Shown here: one piece after another, positions 52,948 to 54,700 of the stretch
Layout: each line of letters opens with the position of its first letter
Numbering within the stretch: position 1 is the first letter of the stretch
From: a virus
Virus record (IMG/VR): IMGVR_UViG_3300028897_000119
Span: 1-54,700 of that record
Length of the DNA stretch: 54,700 bases
Reading direction: 5' to 3' (one strand)
Program-made: the position numbers and the translations under genes
Notes under the pieces: model-generated
What the model saw: only the letters and a program-made list of their open reading frames with translations
The model's database searches: none
What the model was told of the DNA's origin: nothing

Positions 52948-53777
52948 TACGACTCGTCCGCGTCACTCTTGCTCGCCTTCGCCTGTGGCTTCTTATCGGC
53001 CGGTTTCTTGTCCTGCCCCGCTTGCTGCTTCTGCGCGGCTTCACGCTTCGCTTGGTTGCGGAGCAGATTGATCGCTGCGTCAGCCTGACCAGCGGGGATG
53101 TCGCGTACCTGCGTGATCGGCACATCGCTGGTGCTGAATACCTTGGCCAGCATCCGGTCAACGACACGGTCGCCATCGTCGCCGAACAGATTTTGAGCCT
53201 CGACCAGAATGTCATCGGCTTCCTTCGGCGAGATCCGGTCATACTGACTCGGGTCTTTCATGGCTGCCTGCGCATCGTCATCGGCCTGAGCCACGGCGCA
53301 GATCGCCGACAGCATGTAGCGGCGCATGTAGGTGAGCGTCGAGCCGATGCCCTGGGGGTTGGGCTTCTCGCAGTACATCTGCCACTCGGTCGAGATCGAC
53401 TGGCCTGACTGGTGCGTCAGCATGGTAATCAGGCGCACGTAATTCGAGGTCGGTGTGCCGTCATCGTTGTAAGCCTGCACCGGAAGCTGCACGACAGCGA
53501 GCCCGTTCTTGGCCAGCGGCTCGCGCACGACATCGAGCACGGCAGCGAGGTTCGCGTACTTGCTGTTGAGAAACTCGTTTTCCGTGTTCTTCTCGGCGTT
53601 CCTGATTTCAGTCTGCGCCTTGGCGAGTGCGGTGTAGAGCTCCTTGCAATCGTCGGCCTCGGTGAGCGCGGCGTGGCTGTTCAGTCGTTGCTCGACAAGG
53701 CTCTCGATCAGATCCTTGAAAAACTCCTGCGTCATGCGGATCGGCAGGTCAGGTGCTTCGGTGTATTGGTCATTCAT
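52947..53777 (-). CDS. ERF-family single-strand annealing protein
   Basis: A 276-residue ERF superfamily recombinase. The conserved series is present: LYTALAKAQTEIRNAEKNTENEFLNSKYANLAAVLDVVREPLAKNGLAVVQLP, then SNYVRLITMLTHQSGQSISTEWQMYCEKPNPQGIGSTLTYMRRYMLSAICAVAQADDDAQAA (the GSxxTYxRRY box). The C-terminus is Lys/Gln-rich (QKQQAGQDKKPADKKPQAKASKSD). ERF anneals complementary strands and circularises phage DNA. Start ATG 53777 follows ACGCGAGGAG; with YqaJ it forms a Red-like pair. Confidence 0.92.
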   Translation of the reverse strand: MNDQYTEAPDLPIRMTQEFFKDLIESLVEQRLNSHAALTEADDCKELYTALAKAQTEIRNAEKNTENEFLNSKYANLAAVLDVVREPLAKNGLAVVQLPVQAYNDDGTPTSNYVRLITMLTHQSGQSISTEWQMYCEKPNPQGIGSTLTYMRRYMLSAICAVAQADDDAQAAMKDPSQYDRISPKEADDILVEAQNLFGDDGDRVVDRMLAKVFSTSDVPITQVRDIPAGQADAAINLLRNQAKREAAQKQQAGQDKKPADKKPQAKASKSDADES

Positions 53778-54039
53778 TGCGGTCTCCTCGCGTTGCTTTT
53801 GCTACTCGTCCATCACCGCCGCACGTTTTGCACGGCAGCCAGTTGACGTTGTCGGAAAGTGGATCGGCGCCGTGACCCTTGCACTCGGGGCAGCGGTCAG
53901 TGGTGTCGATCTCGTGTTGCCGGTGGCGCTCGTAAGCATCATCCTCGTCCTCCTGACCGAACCAGCGATCCCAGGATTCAGCGGCGTCCTCCGGTGTCTG
54001 TGGGCCGTCAGATATACGGCACGGCATTTTCGGATCCAT
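53770..54039 (-). CDS. DnaJ-type zinc-finger protein (89 aa)
   Basis: Start ATG 54039, with ACGCGAGGAAAA upstream; ATGs further upstream are in the operator region. The C-terminal part shows CPECKGHG (residues about 57-64) and CKTCGGDG (about 77-84), the paired CxxCxGxG repeats of DnaJ-type fingers. The acidic middle (ESWDRWFGQEDEDDAYERHRQ) is helical. It is the first gene of the ERF/YqaJ operon, and its stop overlaps the ERF start. It probably binds single strands or a host protein; role inferred. Confidence 0.75.
   Translation of the reverse strand: MDPKMPCRISDGPQTPEDAAESWDRWFGQEDEDDAYERHRQHEIDTTDRCPECKGHGADPLSDNVNWLPCKTCGGDGRVAKATRGDRNE
53783..53793 (-). promoter_or_regulatory. ACGCGAGGAG extended ribosome-site motif, copy F (ERF gene)
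   Basis: Minus-strand ACGCGAGGAGA, five bases before ATG 53777. This copy lies 42 kb from the early cluster yet has the same 10-base core, so the motif is shared by both minus-strand operons. Confidence 0.75.
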
Positions 54040-54042
54040 TTT

Positions 54043-54053
54043 TTTCCTCGCGT
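54043..54053 (-). promoter_or_regulatory. ACGCGAGGA motif, copy G
   Basis: Minus-strand ACGCGAGGAAA, three bases before ATG 54039. It matches the shared core at nine positions (ACGCGAGGA) but ends in A-rich sequence. Confidence 0.65.
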
Positions 54054-54063
54054 AAGTATTGCT

Positions 54064-54085
54064 TGTCAGTACAAGTGTCAGTACA
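54064..54085. promoter_or_regulatory. Tandem TGTCAGTACA operator at the divergent promoter
   Basis: TGTCAGTACA occurs at 54064-54073 and again at 54076-54085, start-to-start distance 12 bases. The gap between the divergent ATGs (54039 on minus, 54088 on plus) is only 48 bp, so both promoters must overlap the repeats. A TTGTCA at 54063 and a minus-strand AATACT near 54054-54059 may be promoter elements. Ribbon-helix-helix repressors often bind tandem sites close to this spacing, and such a gene begins at 54088. Confidence 0.75.
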
Positions 54086-54087
54086 TT

Positions 54088-54246
54088 ATGCCTATGAAAA
54101 AGAGAACAGACAAGGTCCAGTTTCGGCTCACCGCACAAGAGCTCCGGGCCCTCAAGCTGCTCGCGGCGCGCGCCGGCCTATCGCTGTCGGCGTACCTCCG
54201 CGAGTCCATCCGTAACGACGCCAAAGACAAGGGGATTCCGATATGA
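54088..54246 (+). CDS. Ribbon-helix-helix (CopG/Arc-like) regulator (52 aa)
   Basis: ATG 54088 (or ATG 54094) begins a 52-residue protein, RTDKVQFRLTAQELRALKLLAARAGLSLSAYLRESIRNDAK: a short basic beta strand (VQFRL), a helix, a turn (AGLS) and a second helix, the exact order of a ribbon-helix-helix DNA-binding dimer. It is adjacent to a tandem operator (54064-54085) and heads the plus-strand early operon, so it likely controls itself and the divergent ERF operon. No ribosome site is seen, so the mRNA may be short-leadered. Confidence 0.8.
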   Translation: MPMKKRTDKVQFRLTAQELRALKLLAARAGLSLSAYLRESIRNDAKDKGIPI

Positions 54247-54461
54247 AAATCCAGAATAGGTCGGTTGACTACAACACGCCGGGGCTCTATTGGGACGGCA
54301 CAACGCTGTGGGCCGTGGGCACTGACGGCATGGGCTACATGATCGGCAATGACCGCTCGGCATTTACTTACCTCGAGAGCGACGACGAGACGCCGGCGCC
54401 GACTGAACCGCGCCTCAGCGTGACCGACATCATTGCCCTGGCTGGTGCATTCAAGCGATGA
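54243..54461 (+). CDS. Unknown small protein (72 aa)
   Basis: ATG 54243 overlaps the previous stop by ATGA and has AAGGGGATTCCGAT upstream. The 72 residues contain YNTPGLYWDGTTLWAVGTDGMGYMIGNDRSAFTYLES (short beta strands) and a helical end (VTDIIALAGAFKR). No family recognised; early operon member. Confidence 0.65.
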   Translation: MKIQNRSVDYNTPGLYWDGTTLWAVGTDGMGYMIGNDRSAFTYLESDDETPAPTEPRLSVTDIIALAGAFKR

Positions 54462-54628
54462 AAGATCCCGACAAGATGAGCATGTCCGAGCTGCGCCGTG
54501 TGGCCAAGGCCGCCAAGCGCGTACTCAAATGCAGCGGCTACGGTGGTTGGGATCTGCAGGATGCTTACGCGAAGCTGCGGCGCGAATTCGAGGACGAGGA
54601 GGACCGCCGTGCCGCTACACGTTCCTGA
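54458..54628 (+). CDS. Unknown small basic protein (56 aa), complete copy
   Basis: ATG 54458 overlaps the previous stop (ATGA). The 56 codons end at TGA 54626-54628. The sequence is basic and helical (SELRRVAKAAKRVLKCSGYGG, then DAYAKLRREFEDEEDRRAATRS). The gene crosses the point where the window's ends overlap; its last 72 bases appear again at 1-72. Confidence 0.7.
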   Translation: MKDPDKMSMSELRRVAKAAKRVLKCSGYGGWDLQDAYAKLRREFEDEEDRRAATRS

Positions 54629-54700
54629 CTGGTGCGAGAAGCACCGCGTACAGTTGCGCGGCTATCCGATTGGCGACAAGCAAAACGGCGCATTCCATTT
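54557..54700. repeat. Right copy of 144-bp terminal redundancy
   Basis: Identical to 1-144. Joining the ends gives an uninterrupted circle of 54,556 bp with intact genes across the join. Confidence 0.95.
54609..54700 (+). CDS. 5' part of DUF7694-like protein (repeat of 53-144)
   Basis: GTG 54609 corresponds to GTG 53 of the window start; only the first 30 codons are present before the window ends. The full gene is described at 53-394. Confidence 0.8.
   Translation, partial: MPLHVPDWCEKHRVQLRGYPIGDKQNGAFH

Noticed and set aside
1-54700. Diversity-generating retroelement as in Bordetella phage BPP-1
   Set aside because: Several proteins recall BPP-1, but I saw no reverse transcriptase motif (YxDD context) and no template/variable repeat pair near either fibre gene.
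1-54700. Integrase or lysogeny module
   Set aside because: No tyrosine or serine recombinase, no CI-like repressor and no attachment-site-like repeat found. The HTH and ribbon-helix-helix proteins are small and do not by themselves show lysogeny.

Overview
The window is a complete tailed-phage genome of about 54.6 kb, written as a circle that has been opened inside a gene. The last 144 bases (54557-54700) repeat the first 144 exactly, so the unique length is 54,556 bp. The host is most likely a high-GC Gram-negative (proteobacterial) cell: genes are tightly packed with ATGA/GTGA overlaps and GGAGG-type ribosome sites, and the lysis cassette carries a lipobox spanin that only makes sense with an outer membrane. 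The particle should be a short-tailed podovirus: T7-like portal, tail tubular A and B proteins and ejection proteins, combined with an Sf6-type small terminase, a Phage_capsid_2-like capsid and Bcep22/BPP-1-style giant virion proteins. I see no DNA polymerase, RNA polymerase, integrase, C1-like repressor, reverse transcriptase/DGR, tRNA or CRISPR array.

There are four transcription blocks. (1) Plus strand from 54088 through the join to 5869: a ribbon-helix-helix regulator, small unknown proteins, then a nucleic-acid module (ParB-like protein, SF2 helicase, DUF1064 resolvase-like nuclease, Ref-like RecA-dependent nuclease). (2) Minus strand 11749 to 5840: about 16 small, mostly unknown, often acidic proteins plus a cytosine methylase-like protein and an HNH-associated module. 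Several of these genes start behind the same extended ribosome-site motif, ACGCGAGGAG, and three gaps contain strong hairpins. (3) Plus strand 11903 to 51836: packaging (TerS, TerL), portal, scaffold, capsid, tail, ejection proteins, fibres and appendages including a 2270-residue polyvalent protein, then lysis. (4) Minus strand 54039 to 51961: zinc-finger protein, ERF annealing protein, YqaJ exonuclease and a Lar-like protein, ending at a strong intrinsic terminator that it shares with the end of the late block.

Blocks 1 and 4 diverge from a 48-bp gap holding two copies of a 10-bp operator-like repeat, next to the ribbon-helix-helix gene that probably reads it. Blocks 2 and 3 diverge from a 153-bp gap with two palindromes, one covering the terS start codon. 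Replication appears to rely on the host replisome, helped by a phage helicase and a rich recombination set (ERF + YqaJ + Ref + DUF1064). That fits concatemer formation followed by headful packaging. The least explained parts are the minus-strand early cluster, the structured non-coding stretch 934-1237, the appendage genes 31443-36730, and the lysis region with its mini-metalloprotease and two-membrane spanin.
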